From positions 1-32,028 of the forward strand of contig NZ_JASPJX010000004.1 of NCBI RefSeq assembly GCF_030232585.1: a stretch of DNA of 32,028 bases, read 5' to 3'. The notes under the pieces were generated by a model. It saw only the letters and a list, made by a program, of their open reading frames with translations. It was not told the origin of the DNA and did not search any database. Positions 7,795 to 15,449 of the stretch are shown here, one piece after another. Numbering within the stretch: position 1 is the stretch's first letter; the number at the start of each line of letters is the position of its first letter. The stretch is from Corynebacterium sp. MSK008. GTDB taxonomy: Bacteria > Actinomycetota > Actinomycetes > Mycobacteriales > Mycobacteriaceae. The position numbers and the translations under genes were made by a program.

Positions 7795-8559
7795 CTAGCC
7801 CGGCAGTATGAGCAGGCTCACGGCCATCACGGCCATGCCGGCGATGAGGCCGTATATGGCGGTGTGGTGGCGGCCGGTTTGGATGGCGGTGGGCAAAAGC
7901 TTGTCCAGGCTGACAAACACCATGATCCCGGCGATGGCGGCGTAGGCGACGCCAAGCGTTTCCGGGCCCAGGAACGGGCGCAGCAGCAGGAAGCCGATGA
8001 GGGCCCCCAGCGGCTCGGCAAGACCCGACAGGGTGGCCCAGCCGGCGGCCTTCCATTTCGACCCCGTCGCCTGCCGCAGCGGCACTGCAACGGCCACACC
8101 CTCGGGGATGTTGTGGATGGCAATCGCGATAGCAATCGGAAGCCCCAACGCCGGGTCCTCGAGTGCCGAGATAAACGAGGCGAACCCCTCCGGGAAGTTG
8201 TGCACGGCGATGGCCAACCCGGTGACCACGCCGACGTTGCGCATGGTTTTGCCGCCCGCTGGGTCCTCGTGCGGATTAATCTCTTCGGGCACGAACCTGT
8301 CGATCAGCGCGATCACCGCGATACCTGCGAAGAACGCGACGGTGCCCCACAGATGCGCCCGGTCGTCGCCGCCGAGCGCATCGACGCCCTCCGGCAGCAA
8401 CTCCACCAGCGAGATGTAGACCATCACGCCAGCAGAAAACCCCAAAGAGGCCGCGAGAAACTTGTCGCTCGGGTTGCGCTTCAGCGCCACAAGCAGGCCG
8501 CCGAGGCCAGTGGACAAACCGGCGAACAACGACAGACCGAACGCAAAGCCAAAGTTCAT
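7795..8559 (-). CDS. ZIP-family divalent metal transporter (ZupT-like)
   Basis: 254-aa membrane protein with about eight hydrophobic segments. It carries both ZIP metal-site motifs: H120-N-F-P-E124 and H149-N-I-P-E153. A short acidic/His loop lies between (EEINPHEDPAGG). Expected to import Zn2+ or related metals. The ATG at 8559 starts the first hydrophobic helix (MNFGFAFGLSLFAG); the frame stays open into tRNA-Lys but that extension is not coding. The -10 TAAGGT (8567-8572) is 7 nt before the ATG. No clear Zur box is visible. Confidence 0.92.
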   Translation of the reverse strand: MNFGFAFGLSLFAGLSTGLGGLLVALKRNPSDKFLAASLGFSAGVMVYISLVELLPEGVDALGGDDRAHLWGTVAFFAGIAVIALIDRFVPEEINPHEDPAGGKTMRNVGVVTGLAIAVHNFPEGFASFISALEDPALGLPIAIAIAIHNIPEGVAVAVPLRQATGSKWKAAGWATLSGLAEPLGALIGFLLLRPFLGPETLGVAYAAIAGIMVFVSLDKLLPTAIQTGRHHTAIYGLIAGMAVMAVSLLILPG

Positions 8560-8566
8560 GCGGCTA

Positions 8567-8572
8567 ACCTTA
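8567..8572 (-). promoter_or_regulatory. ZIP gene -10 (leaderless start)
   Basis: TAAGGT on the minus strand, 7 nt before the ATG at 8559, with no Shine-Dalgarno. Confidence 0.45.
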
Positions 8573-8587
8573 GCCCGCCTGCACAAC

Positions 8588-8616
8588 AAACCCCCGCCAC
8601 GTGCGTGACGGGGGTT
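8588..8616 (-). terminator. tRNA-Lys terminator
   Basis: AACCCCCG and CAC pair with GTG and CGGGGGTT around a GTGC loop, with one internal mismatch. On the minus strand it ends in GGGGGTTTGTTG. It lies 5 nt past tRNA-Lys and just upstream of the ZIP promoter. Confidence 0.75.
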
Positions 8617-8621
8617 GAAGG

Positions 8622-8694
8622 TGGGCCCTGCGGGGATCGAACCCGCGACCTGCGGATTAAAAGTCCGTAGCTCTACCAGCTGAGCTAAAGGCCC
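8622..8694 (-). tRNA. tRNA-Lys (TTT)
   Basis: 73 nt with anticodon TTT, acceptor GGGCCTT/AGGGCCC (one wobble pair), T-loop TTCGATC and discriminator A. CCA not encoded. Single gene with its own terminator. Confidence 0.96.
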
Positions 8695-8698
8695 GCGG

Positions 8699-8730
8699 GG
8701 GCTAATGGTAGCCCGTGGGCCCATTAGCCC
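8699..8730 (-). terminator. Inverted repeat downstream of cat
   Basis: GGGCTAATGG (8699-8708) pairs perfectly with CCATTAGCCC (8721-8730). It lies between the cat stop and tRNA-Lys. There is no U-tract, so it may be a weak terminator or a processing/stability hairpin. Confidence 0.5.
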
Positions 8731-8746
8731 GGAAATCGGGGCTGGC

Positions 8747-10255
8747 TTAGTCCTGCTTCTGCATCGTGCCGGTCTCTTCCATGCGCAGGTGGAAGTCGAA
8801 GGCGTGACGCAGGTCGTGCGGGGTTGCCTGGTACTTGCACTTGGAGGCGCGTTCGACGTACTCCTCCAGCAGCGGACGGTACGACGGGTGGGCGATGGAG
8901 ATCATCTTGGATACGCGGTCGCGCGGAGCCAGGCCGCGCAGGTCGGCCACGCCGTACTCGGTGATGAAGACCATCGCGTCGTGCTCGTTGTGGTCGATGT
9001 GGGACGCAAACGGGACGATGGCGGAGATAGCGCCGTCCTTCGCCACCGACGGGGAGATGAACGAGGAGATGTAGGCGTTGCGGGTGAAGTCGCCGGAGCC
9101 GCCCAGGGCGTTCATCAGACGGGAGCCGTTGATGTGGGTGGAGTTGGCGTTGCCGTAGATGTCCGCCTCGATCATGCCGTTGGACGCGATCAGGCCGGTG
9201 CGGCGGATGACCTCCGGGTGGTTGGAGATGGACTGCGGGCGCAGGATGATGGACTCGCGGTAGCGCGACGCCTCGTTATTCATCTTCTCCGCGTACTCCG
9301 GCGACAGCGAGAACGACGTGGCGGAGGCGACGGTCATCTTGCCGGCGTCGATGAGGTCGACCATGCCGTCCTGGATGACCTCGGTGTAGGCCTGGATGTT
9401 TTCGAACTTGGAGTCCATCAGGCCCGCCATCACGGCGTTGGGGACGTTGCCCACGCCGGACTGCATGACGTAGCCGTCGTACGTTAGACGGCCGGCCTTG
9501 ACCTCGTTTTCCAGGAAGTCGAGGAAGTTGCCGGCGATCTGCTCGGAGATCTCGTCCGGCGCCTTGAACGGGGCGTTGCGGTCCGGGTCGTTGGTCTCTA
9601 CGACGGCGACGACCTTCTCCGGGTCGATCTCAATGTAGGTGGTGCCGATACGGTCGCCGCACTTGGTGATCGGGATCGGGATGCGGTTCGGCAGCGGTGG
9701 CACGGTCCAGATGTCGTGCATGCCCTCGAGCTCCTCGGACTGCCACTCGTTGACCTCGATGATGATCTTCTTCGCGGCGTTGAGGAATTCCACGGAGTTG
9801 CCGACAGAAGAGGACGGCACAATATTGCCGTCCTCGGTGATGCGCACGGCTTCCACGATGGCCAGGTCGACCTCGCCGAAGAAGCCCTGCTCCACCATCA
9901 TGCCGGAATGCGACAGGTGGATGTCCTGGAATTTCATTTCGCCGGCGTTGATCTTGTTACGCATGGTCGGGTCGGACTGGTACGGCATTCGGTAGCGCAA
10001 AGCACCGGCTTCCGCGAGCACGCCGTCGCACTCGGGTGCGGTGGAGGCGCCGGTGTACATGTCGATGGAGAAGTCCTGGCCCTTTTCATGGGCGGCCTTC
10101 GCCTTCTCTGCGATCGCGGCCGGCATGGCCTTGGGGTAGCCGGCACCGGTGAAGCCGGAGGTGCCGACCTTGTCGCCGTGGTTGACAAACTGGACTGCCT
10201 CTTCGGCGGACATGACCTTGTCGCGCAGCTTGGCGCTTGCAATGCGGTCGCTCAT
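8747..10255 (-). CDS. cat: Succinyl-CoA:acetate CoA-transferase
   Basis: 502 aa, the normal size of class I CoA transferases of the AarC/Cat (ActA in C. glutamicum) type. It moves CoA between succinyl-CoA and acetate, giving acetyl-CoA plus succinate. It contains the family segments SGFTGAGYPKAMP (about 33-45), GNSVEFLNAAKKIIIEVNEWQ and QSGVGNVPNAV; Glu292 in YTEVIQDGM aligns with the catalytic glutamate. The start is supported by GAGGGAG just before the ATG. It occurs near ramA, as in C. glutamicum, and could bypass succinyl-CoA synthetase in the TCA cycle, as in acetic acid bacteria. Confidence 0.95.
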   Translation of the reverse strand: MSDRIASAKLRDKVMSAEEAVQFVNHGDKVGTSGFTGAGYPKAMPAAIAEKAKAAHEKGQDFSIDMYTGASTAPECDGVLAEAGALRYRMPYQSDPTMRNKINAGEMKFQDIHLSHSGMMVEQGFFGEVDLAIVEAVRITEDGNIVPSSSVGNSVEFLNAAKKIIIEVNEWQSEELEGMHDIWTVPPLPNRIPIPITKCGDRIGTTYIEIDPEKVVAVVETNDPDRNAPFKAPDEISEQIAGNFLDFLENEVKAGRLTYDGYVMQSGVGNVPNAVMAGLMDSKFENIQAYTEVIQDGMVDLIDAGKMTVASATSFSLSPEYAEKMNNEASRYRESIILRPQSISNHPEVIRRTGLIASNGMIEADIYGNANSTHINGSRLMNALGGSGDFTRNAYISSFISPSVAKDGAISAIVPFASHIDHNEHDAMVFITEYGVADLRGLAPRDRVSKMISIAHPSYRPLLEEYVERASKCKYQATPHDLRHAFDFHLRMEETGTMQKQD

Positions 10256-10330
10256 GTTGCTCCCTCAAATCGTTTCGTGCGGGTAGATAACATTGACCAC
10301 CATATTGTGACCTAGGCCCCACTGCCAGAA

Positions 10331-10386
10331 TTCGGGCGGAGCCCGTCGTAAAGCAACTGCTTATCGACGGCTCCGTACCCCCGAAC
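10331..10386. repeat. Long imperfect hairpin between cat and dusB
   Basis: TTCGGG/CCCGAA encloses CGGAGCC/GGCTCCG, then CGTCG/CGACG, then AAGCA/TGCTT with a 2-nt loop, with small bulges. It lies in the 189-bp divergent gap where no open frame looks real. It may be an RNA element of one leader, a cruciform, or the remnant of a mobile repeat; function unknown. Confidence 0.55.
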
Positions 10387-10444
10387 GGGCGTAATCCCGG
10401 CGATTGGACGGAAGACGTGCTGCACGGGAAGAATGGGCGGAACT

Positions 10445-11605
10445 ATGACTGCAGTTGCCCCCGCCCTGACAATCGGCGGCATTGATTTGAGCTCCCCCGT
10501 CATCCTCGCGCCGATGGCAGGGGTGACAAACATGCCGTTTCGCGTGCTGTGCCGCGAGATTGAAGAGGAGCTCACCGGAACCTCCTCCGGCCTTTACGTC
10601 TGCGAGATGATCACCGCGCGCGCCATGGTGGCACGCAACCAGAAAACCCTGCACATGACCACCTTCGCCGACGTGGAAACGCCGCGGTCGATGCAGCTGT
10701 ACACCGTGGACCCCAAGTTCACCTACGAGGCGGTGCGCATGATCGTGGAGGAAGACATCGCCGACCATGTGGACATGAACTTCGGCTGCCCCGTACCCAA
10801 GGTCACCCGCAAGGGCGGCGGCTGCGCCATCCCCTACAAGCGGCGCCTGTACGGCAACATCGTCGACGCCGCCGTGCGCGCCGCCGAGGGCTCCGGGATC
10901 CCCATCACGGTGAAATTCCGCATCGGCATCGACGACGAGCACCGCACGCACCTCGACGCCGGCCGCATCGCCGCCGACGCCGGCGCCGCCGCAGTCGCGC
11001 TGCACGCCCGCACCGGCGCCGAACGCTACTCGGGCCAGGCTCACTGGGACGAGATCGGCCACCTGGTCGAGCACATGGACGGCAGCGGCGTGCCCGTCAT
11101 CGGCAATGGCGACATCTTCGCCGCCGACGACGCCGCGAAGATGATGGAGCAGACCGGCTGCCACGGAGTGGAAGTGGGCCGCGGGTGCCTGGGCCGGCCA
11201 TGGCTGTTCGCCCAACTCGGCGCCCAGCTGCGTGGCGAGGACATCCCGCCGGAGCCCACCCTGGGACAAGTCGCAGGCATCATCTACCGCCACGCGGAAC
11301 TGCTGGCCGCCCACGACGGCGAGGAGCACGCCTGCCGCGACATCCGCAAACACACTGGCTGGTACCTGCGCGGCTTCCCGGTCGGCGGCGAGTTCCGCAA
11401 GTCTCTAGCCCAGGTCAGCTCCCTGGCAGAGCTGAAGGAGCGCCTCGCCCCCATCGCCGATTCTGACGAGATGGCCCAGCATGCGGACGACGCCCGCGGG
11501 CGCCAGGGGTCCGCCGGCAAGATCGCCCTGCCTGAGGGCTGGTTGGACGACCCGGAGGACGACACCGTGCCCGAAGGCGCCGAAATTGAAAATAACGGCG
11601 GGTAA
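10445..11605 (+). CDS. dusB: tRNA-dihydrouridine synthase (DusB type)
   Basis: Flavoenzyme that reduces uridines in the D-loop of tRNA. 386 aa from the ATG at 10445, with an FMN-binding TIM barrel opening PVILAPMAGVTNMPFR (about 18-33). The catalytic Cys115 is in NFGCPVPKVTRKGGG, followed by ITVKFRIG, VALHARTG and VIGNGDI. The last about 60 residues are a charged, low-complexity tail beyond the core. An ATG at 10433 is possible but has worse ribosome-binding spacing; the one chosen follows GGCGG by 4 nt. Divergent from cat; phoU follows 28 nt later but with its own promoter. Confidence 0.92.
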   Translation: MTAVAPALTIGGIDLSSPVILAPMAGVTNMPFRVLCREIEEELTGTSSGLYVCEMITARAMVARNQKTLHMTTFADVETPRSMQLYTVDPKFTYEAVRMIVEEDIADHVDMNFGCPVPKVTRKGGGCAIPYKRRLYGNIVDAAVRAAEGSGIPITVKFRIGIDDEHRTHLDAGRIAADAGAAAVALHARTGAERYSGQAHWDEIGHLVEHMDGSGVPVIGNGDIFAADDAAKMMEQTGCHGVEVGRGCLGRPWLFAQLGAQLRGEDIPPEPTLGQVAGIIYRHAELLAAHDGEEHACRDIRKHTGWYLRGFPVGGEFRKSLAQVSSLAELKERLAPIADSDEMAQHADDARGRQGSAGKIALPEGWLDDPEDDTVPEGAEIENNGG

Positions 11606-11613
11606 ACCCGCCG
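11596..11613 (+). terminator. Hairpin containing the dusB stop codon
   Basis: CGGCGGG pairs with CCCGCCG around a TAAA loop that is the dusB stop. There is no U-tract. It lies 8 nt before the phoU -10 and may limit read-through. Confidence 0.5.
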
Positions 11614-11620
11614 GCTTGCG

Positions 11621-11626
11621 TAGCAT
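11621..11626 (+). promoter_or_regulatory. phoU -10 (leaderless start)
   Basis: TAGCAT ends 7 nt before the phoU ATG; no Shine-Dalgarno. Confidence 0.45.
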
Positions 11627-11633
11627 AAAGTCC

Positions 11634-12365
11634 ATGCTCAGAACCGCGTACAGGGAACATCTCGAGGCTTTCAACCAAGACGTCCTCGAGATGTGCGACA
11701 CCGTCCGCGAAATCATGGGCCACGCCACCGTCGCGCTGCTGGAGCAGTCGCTCGAAGACGCCGAGGTAGCTCTCACCGAAGCAGATGCGCTGCAGGAGAT
11801 CAGCCAGCGCTGCGAAGACCGCAGCATGCGCCTGCTCGCCCTGCAAAACCCCGTGGCGTCCGAGCTGCGGCAAGTCGTCTCCGCGATCTACATCGTGGAA
11901 AGCTTCGAACGGATGGGCTCCCTCGCCCGCAACATCGCGCTCCTGACCCGGCAGCGCCACCCCTCCCCCGTCTACCCTGAGGCCCTGCACGGCTACGTGG
12001 AGGAGCTTGCCCGCCTCGTCTACGAGATGGGGGCAGCCACCAGAAAGCTCCTGGTCGAGCCCGACGCGGACGCCGCCGTGGAACTGCACACTATCGACGA
12101 AGGCGTCGACGACATGAAGGCCTTCCTGTGCAGCCTGGTGTCGGACAGAGAGTGGGAATACTCCACCCGTGAGGCCGTGGATCTGTCCATGCTCGCGCGC
12201 TACTACGAGCGCTACGCCGACCGCTGCGTCAGCGTGGCCCGCCGCATGGTCTTTCTCATCACCGGCCTCAAGCCCGAGGAGTACGTGCAGCAGCGCGACG
12301 AGGTGGACTACGACCCGGAGCAGAAGTTCGCCACCATCGAGCGCAAATTCCGTAGGTGGAAGTAG
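11634..12365 (+). CDS. phoU: Phosphate transport/signalling regulator PhoU
   Basis: 243-aa all-helical cytosolic protein with the PhoU double three-helix-bundle pattern: MLRTAYREHLEAFNQDVLEMCDTV opens the first bundle and the second begins near residue 120. Acidic metal-binding-type patches (EALHGYVEELARLVYEMG; ARYYERYADRCVSVARR) are visible. PhoU couples the Pst transporter to the phosphate-sensing two-component system and prevents uncontrolled uptake. It faces pstSCAB across a shared terminator rather than being its last gene. In-frame sequence upstream of 11634 overlaps dusB and is not used. Confidence 0.94.
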   Translation: MLRTAYREHLEAFNQDVLEMCDTVREIMGHATVALLEQSLEDAEVALTEADALQEISQRCEDRSMRLLALQNPVASELRQVVSAIYIVESFERMGSLARNIALLTRQRHPSPVYPEALHGYVEELARLVYEMGAATRKLLVEPDADAAVELHTIDEGVDDMKAFLCSLVSDREWEYSTREAVDLSMLARYYERYADRCVSVARRMVFLITGLKPEEYVQQRDEVDYDPEQKFATIERKFRRWK

Positions 12366-12379
12366 GCACCAAAACAGGC

Positions 12380-12416
12380 GACGCCCCTGCGGTGCGGGGT
12401 GCACCGGAGGGGCGTC
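12380..12416. terminator. Bidirectional terminator between phoU and pstB
   Basis: GACGCCCCT pairs with AGGGGCGTC, with an inner GGTGC/GCACC and a GGGGT loop. It is flanked by AAAAC on the left, giving a short U-tract for the minus strand (TGTTTTGG). It serves two convergent transcripts. Confidence 0.8.
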
Positions 12417-12432
12417 GAGAAGCGAGTTGCTT

Positions 12433-13209
12433 CTAGCCGAAGCGACCGGAGATGTAGTCCTCGGTCTCCTTCTGCTCCGGGTTCTCGAAGATGGTGGTGG
12501 TGTCGTTGAACTCCACCAGGTGGCCCGGCTTGCCGGTGGCCTCGAGGGAGAAGAAGGCGGTCTTGTCGGACACACGCGCAGCCTGCTGCATGTTGTGGGT
12601 CACGATCACGATGGTGTACTCGTTCTTCAGCTCGTGGATGAGGTCCTCCACGGCCAGGGTGGAGATCGGGTCCAGGGCGGAGCAGGGCTCGTCCATAAGC
12701 AGGACCTCCGGGCGCACCGCGATCGCACGCGCGATGCACAGACGCTGCTGCTGACCGCCGGAGAGGCCGCCGCCCGGCTTGTCCAGACGGTCCTTGACCT
12801 CTTCCCACAGGTTCGCGCCGCGCAGAGACTGCTCCGCGACTTCCTTGAGCTTCTTCTTGTCCTTCTCGCCGGACAGGCGCAGACCCGCCACAACGTTGTC
12901 CTCGATGGACATCGTCGGGAACGGGTTCGCCTTCTGGAACACCATGCCGATGGTGTTGCGCACGGCAACCGGGTCGACGTTCTTGCCGTAGATATCGTTG
13001 CCGTCGAGGAGGATCTCGCCCTTCACGGACGCGCCGGGGATGACCTCGTGCATGCGGTTCAGGGTGCGCAGCACGGTGGACTTGCCGCAGCCGGACGGGC
13101 CGATGAACGCGGTCACGGCCTTGGATGGGATCTGCATGTTGACGTTCTGCACGGCGTGGAAATCGCCGTAGTAGATGTTGACGTCGTTGAGTTCGAGCTT
13201 GGTAGACAT
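12433..13209 (-). CDS. pstB: Phosphate ABC transporter ATPase PstB
   Basis: 258-aa ABC ATPase that powers phosphate import. Walker A is GPSGCGKST (37-45), the ABC signature LSGGQ is at 149-153 and Walker B ends in LLMDEP (Asp173/Glu174). The start is supported by AGGAG 8 nt upstream. Last gene of pstSCAB, 36 nt after pstA, ending at the bidirectional terminator. Confidence 0.97.
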   Translation of the reverse strand: MSTKLELNDVNIYYGDFHAVQNVNMQIPSKAVTAFIGPSGCGKSTVLRTLNRMHEVIPGASVKGEILLDGNDIYGKNVDPVAVRNTIGMVFQKANPFPTMSIEDNVVAGLRLSGEKDKKKLKEVAEQSLRGANLWEEVKDRLDKPGGGLSGGQQQRLCIARAIAVRPEVLLMDEPCSALDPISTLAVEDLIHELKNEYTIVIVTHNMQQAARVSDKTAFFSLEATGKPGHLVEFNDTTTIFENPEQKETEDYISGRFG

Positions 13210-13245
13210 CTGGGTTTCTCCTGGGTGGGTGGGAACGCGGGTGGG

Positions 13246-14208
13246 TTACTTCTTGACCGAGTAGCGCTTCGCCACAAATCGAGCGAGCAGGTTCAGGGTG
13301 ACAACGAGGATCACGAGCGTCAGCGCCGCGCCCCAGAGTCGGTCGTTTGCCGGGCCGGTTGCGCCGGACTTCCACATATCCAGCATGAACAGCGGCAGCG
13401 AGGACTGCGGCTTGTCAAACATGTTGAACCAGTTGGTGGTCGGGGTGGAGCCGACGAGGATCAGCACCGGGGCCGACTCACCCATCACACGCGCAATCGC
13501 GAGCATGATGCCGGTGATGATGCCGGACAGCGCCGTCGGCAGCACGATGCGCATGATGGTCTTCCACTTGGGAACACCCAGTGCGTAGGAGGCCTCGCGA
13601 AGGTCCATCGGAACGACACGCAGCATCTCCTCAGTGTTGCGGACCACAACCGGGATCATCAGCAGGATCAGTGACAGGGACACCGCGAAACCGGAGCGCT
13701 GCTGGCCCAGGATGGTGATCCAGAGGGCGTAGACGAACAGCGCGGCGACGATGGACGGCACGCCGGAGAGGATGTCCACCATGAAGGTGGTCAGCTTGCC
13801 CAGCTTGTTGCCGTTGGAGTACTCCACCAGGTAGATCGCGGTGAAGATGCCGATCGGGATGGAAAACAGCGACGCAACCAGCGTCTGCATGAGGGTGCCG
13901 GCGATGGCGTGGAGCGCGCCGCCGCCCTCCTTGGAGGAACGCACGCCGACCATGTCCTGGGTCCACCAGGCCGGATCGAGCACCGCGCCCATGCCGCGGG
14001 AAACCACGGTGATGAGCAGCCAGAGCAGCGGGATCAGCGCGAGGATCATGCACAGCCACATCAGGCCGCCCATGATCGAGTTGGTGGTCTTGCGGCTCGA
14101 GGCGATGTCCGTGAACGGGCTCTCGCCCTTGCCGCGAGAGGTGCGTGCCGGAGCGGGGTTTTTGGTTGCTACCTGGGAGGAGCCGTTGTTCGGTACTGCA
14201 GTAGACAT
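13246..14208 (-). CDS. pstA: Phosphate ABC transporter permease PstA
   Basis: 320-aa inner-membrane permease with six predicted helices, the first being WLCMILALIPLLWLLITVV (about 51-69). The cytoplasmic EAA-type loop (LREASYALGVPKWKTIMRIVLP) contacts PstB. The roughly 45-residue N-terminus is polar and Ser/Thr/Lys-rich. The ATG follows GGAAAG, 16 nt after pstC. Pairs with PstC in the channel. Confidence 0.96.
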   Translation of the reverse strand: MSTAVPNNGSSQVATKNPAPARTSRGKGESPFTDIASSRKTTNSIMGGLMWLCMILALIPLLWLLITVVSRGMGAVLDPAWWTQDMVGVRSSKEGGGALHAIAGTLMQTLVASLFSIPIGIFTAIYLVEYSNGNKLGKLTTFMVDILSGVPSIVAALFVYALWITILGQQRSGFAVSLSLILLMIPVVVRNTEEMLRVVPMDLREASYALGVPKWKTIMRIVLPTALSGIITGIMLAIARVMGESAPVLILVGSTPTTNWFNMFDKPQSSLPLFMLDMWKSGATGPANDRLWGAALTLVILVVTLNLLARFVAKRYSVKK

Positions 14209-14224
14209 TTCTGCTTTCCGCTCC

Positions 14225-15295
14225 TTACTTGTTAACGATCGCGCGCGCGATCGAGTTGACGATGAAGGTCAGCAGGAACAGCACCAGGCCGGCGGCGATG
14301 TAAGCGCCTGCGGAGACCGGGTTGTTGAACTCTGCGGCGGCGTTCGCGATCGCGGTGGCGAAGGTGGTGCCGCCGTCGAACAGGGAGCCACGGAAGTCGT
14401 TCGCCGGTGCCACGGCCATGTACAGCGCCATGGTCTCACCCAGTGCGCGGCCCAGGCCGAGCATGGAGCCGGCGATGAAGCCGGACATGCCGAACGGGAT
14501 CACGGTCATGCGGATGACTTCCCAACGGGTAGCGCCGAGCGCCAGGGCGGACTCGATCTGGCCCGGAGGGGTCTGCACGAAGATCTCGCGGGCAGTGGCG
14601 GCGATGATCGGCAGGATCATGATGGCCAGGACGATGCCGCCGGTCATCATGTTGCGGGCCGTGGAGAACGGCGGGGAGTTCTGGTAGGTGGCGAACAGGA
14701 AGAAGTCGCCGCCCCAGCTGTTGACCCACTTGTAAAAGTCGCCCAGCAGCGGGCCGAGCACCTGCGCGCCCCACAGGCCGTACACGATGGACGGCACTGC
14801 GGCGAGCATGTCCACCAGGGTGCCCAGCGGGCGAACCAGGTTCGGTGGGCAGTAGTTGGACAGGAACAGTGCCACGCCGAGTGCGATCGGCATCGCGATG
14901 ATCAGCGCGATCAGAGAAATGGTCACCGTGGAGAAGAACAGGTTCGGGATACCGAACTGCATGGCCTCCAGGTTGGCCGTCTGCCACTGGCCGCCGTAGG
15001 TAAGGAAGCCCAGGACGCCGCCTTCGTTCCGCATCAGCGGCGGCAGCGCCTGGATGAGCAGGAAGATGCCGATCGCCGCGACCAGGACAGTGATCAGGGT
15101 TGCGGAGGCGGTGGAGAGGAACTCAAAGATTCGGTCGCCCGGGCGCTTCACGCCTGCGCCCTTAGTGGCATCGCCCGCGATTGGAGTGTGCTCATCTTGT
15201 CCCTTGGTCAGGGTGGCGCCTGAGGAGTTCTGGTTTACAGGATCAGTGGTGTTCGCGGGCCCTGCGCCGCGGTCGAGGTGATCGTTAGCAGCCAT
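14225..15295 (-). CDS. pstC: Phosphate ABC transporter permease PstC
   Basis: 356-aa inner-membrane permease. The roughly 60-residue polar N-terminus is followed by a helix ATLITVLVAAIGIFLLIQAL, further helices and the EAA-type loop (IESALALGATRWEVIRMTVIP). It forms the phosphate channel with PstA. AAGGA lies 9 nt before the ATG. It is separated from pstS by 154 nt holding a strong hairpin. Confidence 0.96.
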   Translation of the reverse strand: MAANDHLDRGAGPANTTDPVNQNSSGATLTKGQDEHTPIAGDATKGAGVKRPGDRIFEFLSTASATLITVLVAAIGIFLLIQALPPLMRNEGGVLGFLTYGGQWQTANLEAMQFGIPNLFFSTVTISLIALIIAMPIALGVALFLSNYCPPNLVRPLGTLVDMLAAVPSIVYGLWGAQVLGPLLGDFYKWVNSWGGDFFLFATYQNSPPFSTARNMMTGGIVLAIMILPIIAATAREIFVQTPPGQIESALALGATRWEVIRMTVIPFGMSGFIAGSMLGLGRALGETMALYMAVAPANDFRGSLFDGGTTFATAIANAAAEFNNPVSAGAYIAAGLVLFLLTFIVNSIARAIVNK

Positions 15296-15370
15296 ATGCT
15301 CGAATCCTTCGAAAATGAATCGGTGTGGACGGCGGAAACTGGGGCGAACACGCCACTTCTCCGCATAGAG

Positions 15371-15402
15371 AGACCCCCAGAGATCGGAATCTAAGGGGGT
15401 CT
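15371..15402 (-). terminator. Hairpin between pstS and pstC
   Basis: AGACCCCC (15371-15378) pairs with GGGGGTCT (15395-15402), with an inner AGAT/ATCT around CGGA. There is no U-tract in the pst direction. Likely a partial terminator or mRNA-stability element that keeps PstS more abundant than the membrane components. Confidence 0.65.
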
Positions 15403-15449
15403 ATCTGCCTACCGCGGCCTGAGAGACCGCAGTGGCCGGTTACCAGTGC

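Noticed and set aside
10256..10320. Possible GlxR (cAMP-receptor type) site upstream of cat
   Set aside because: Only a half-site TTGTGACC is present; the matching TCACA half at 6-bp spacing is absent.
13841..15223. 460-codon plus-strand frame opposite pstA/pstC
   Set aside because: Antisense to two recognised permeases, with no domain of its own.
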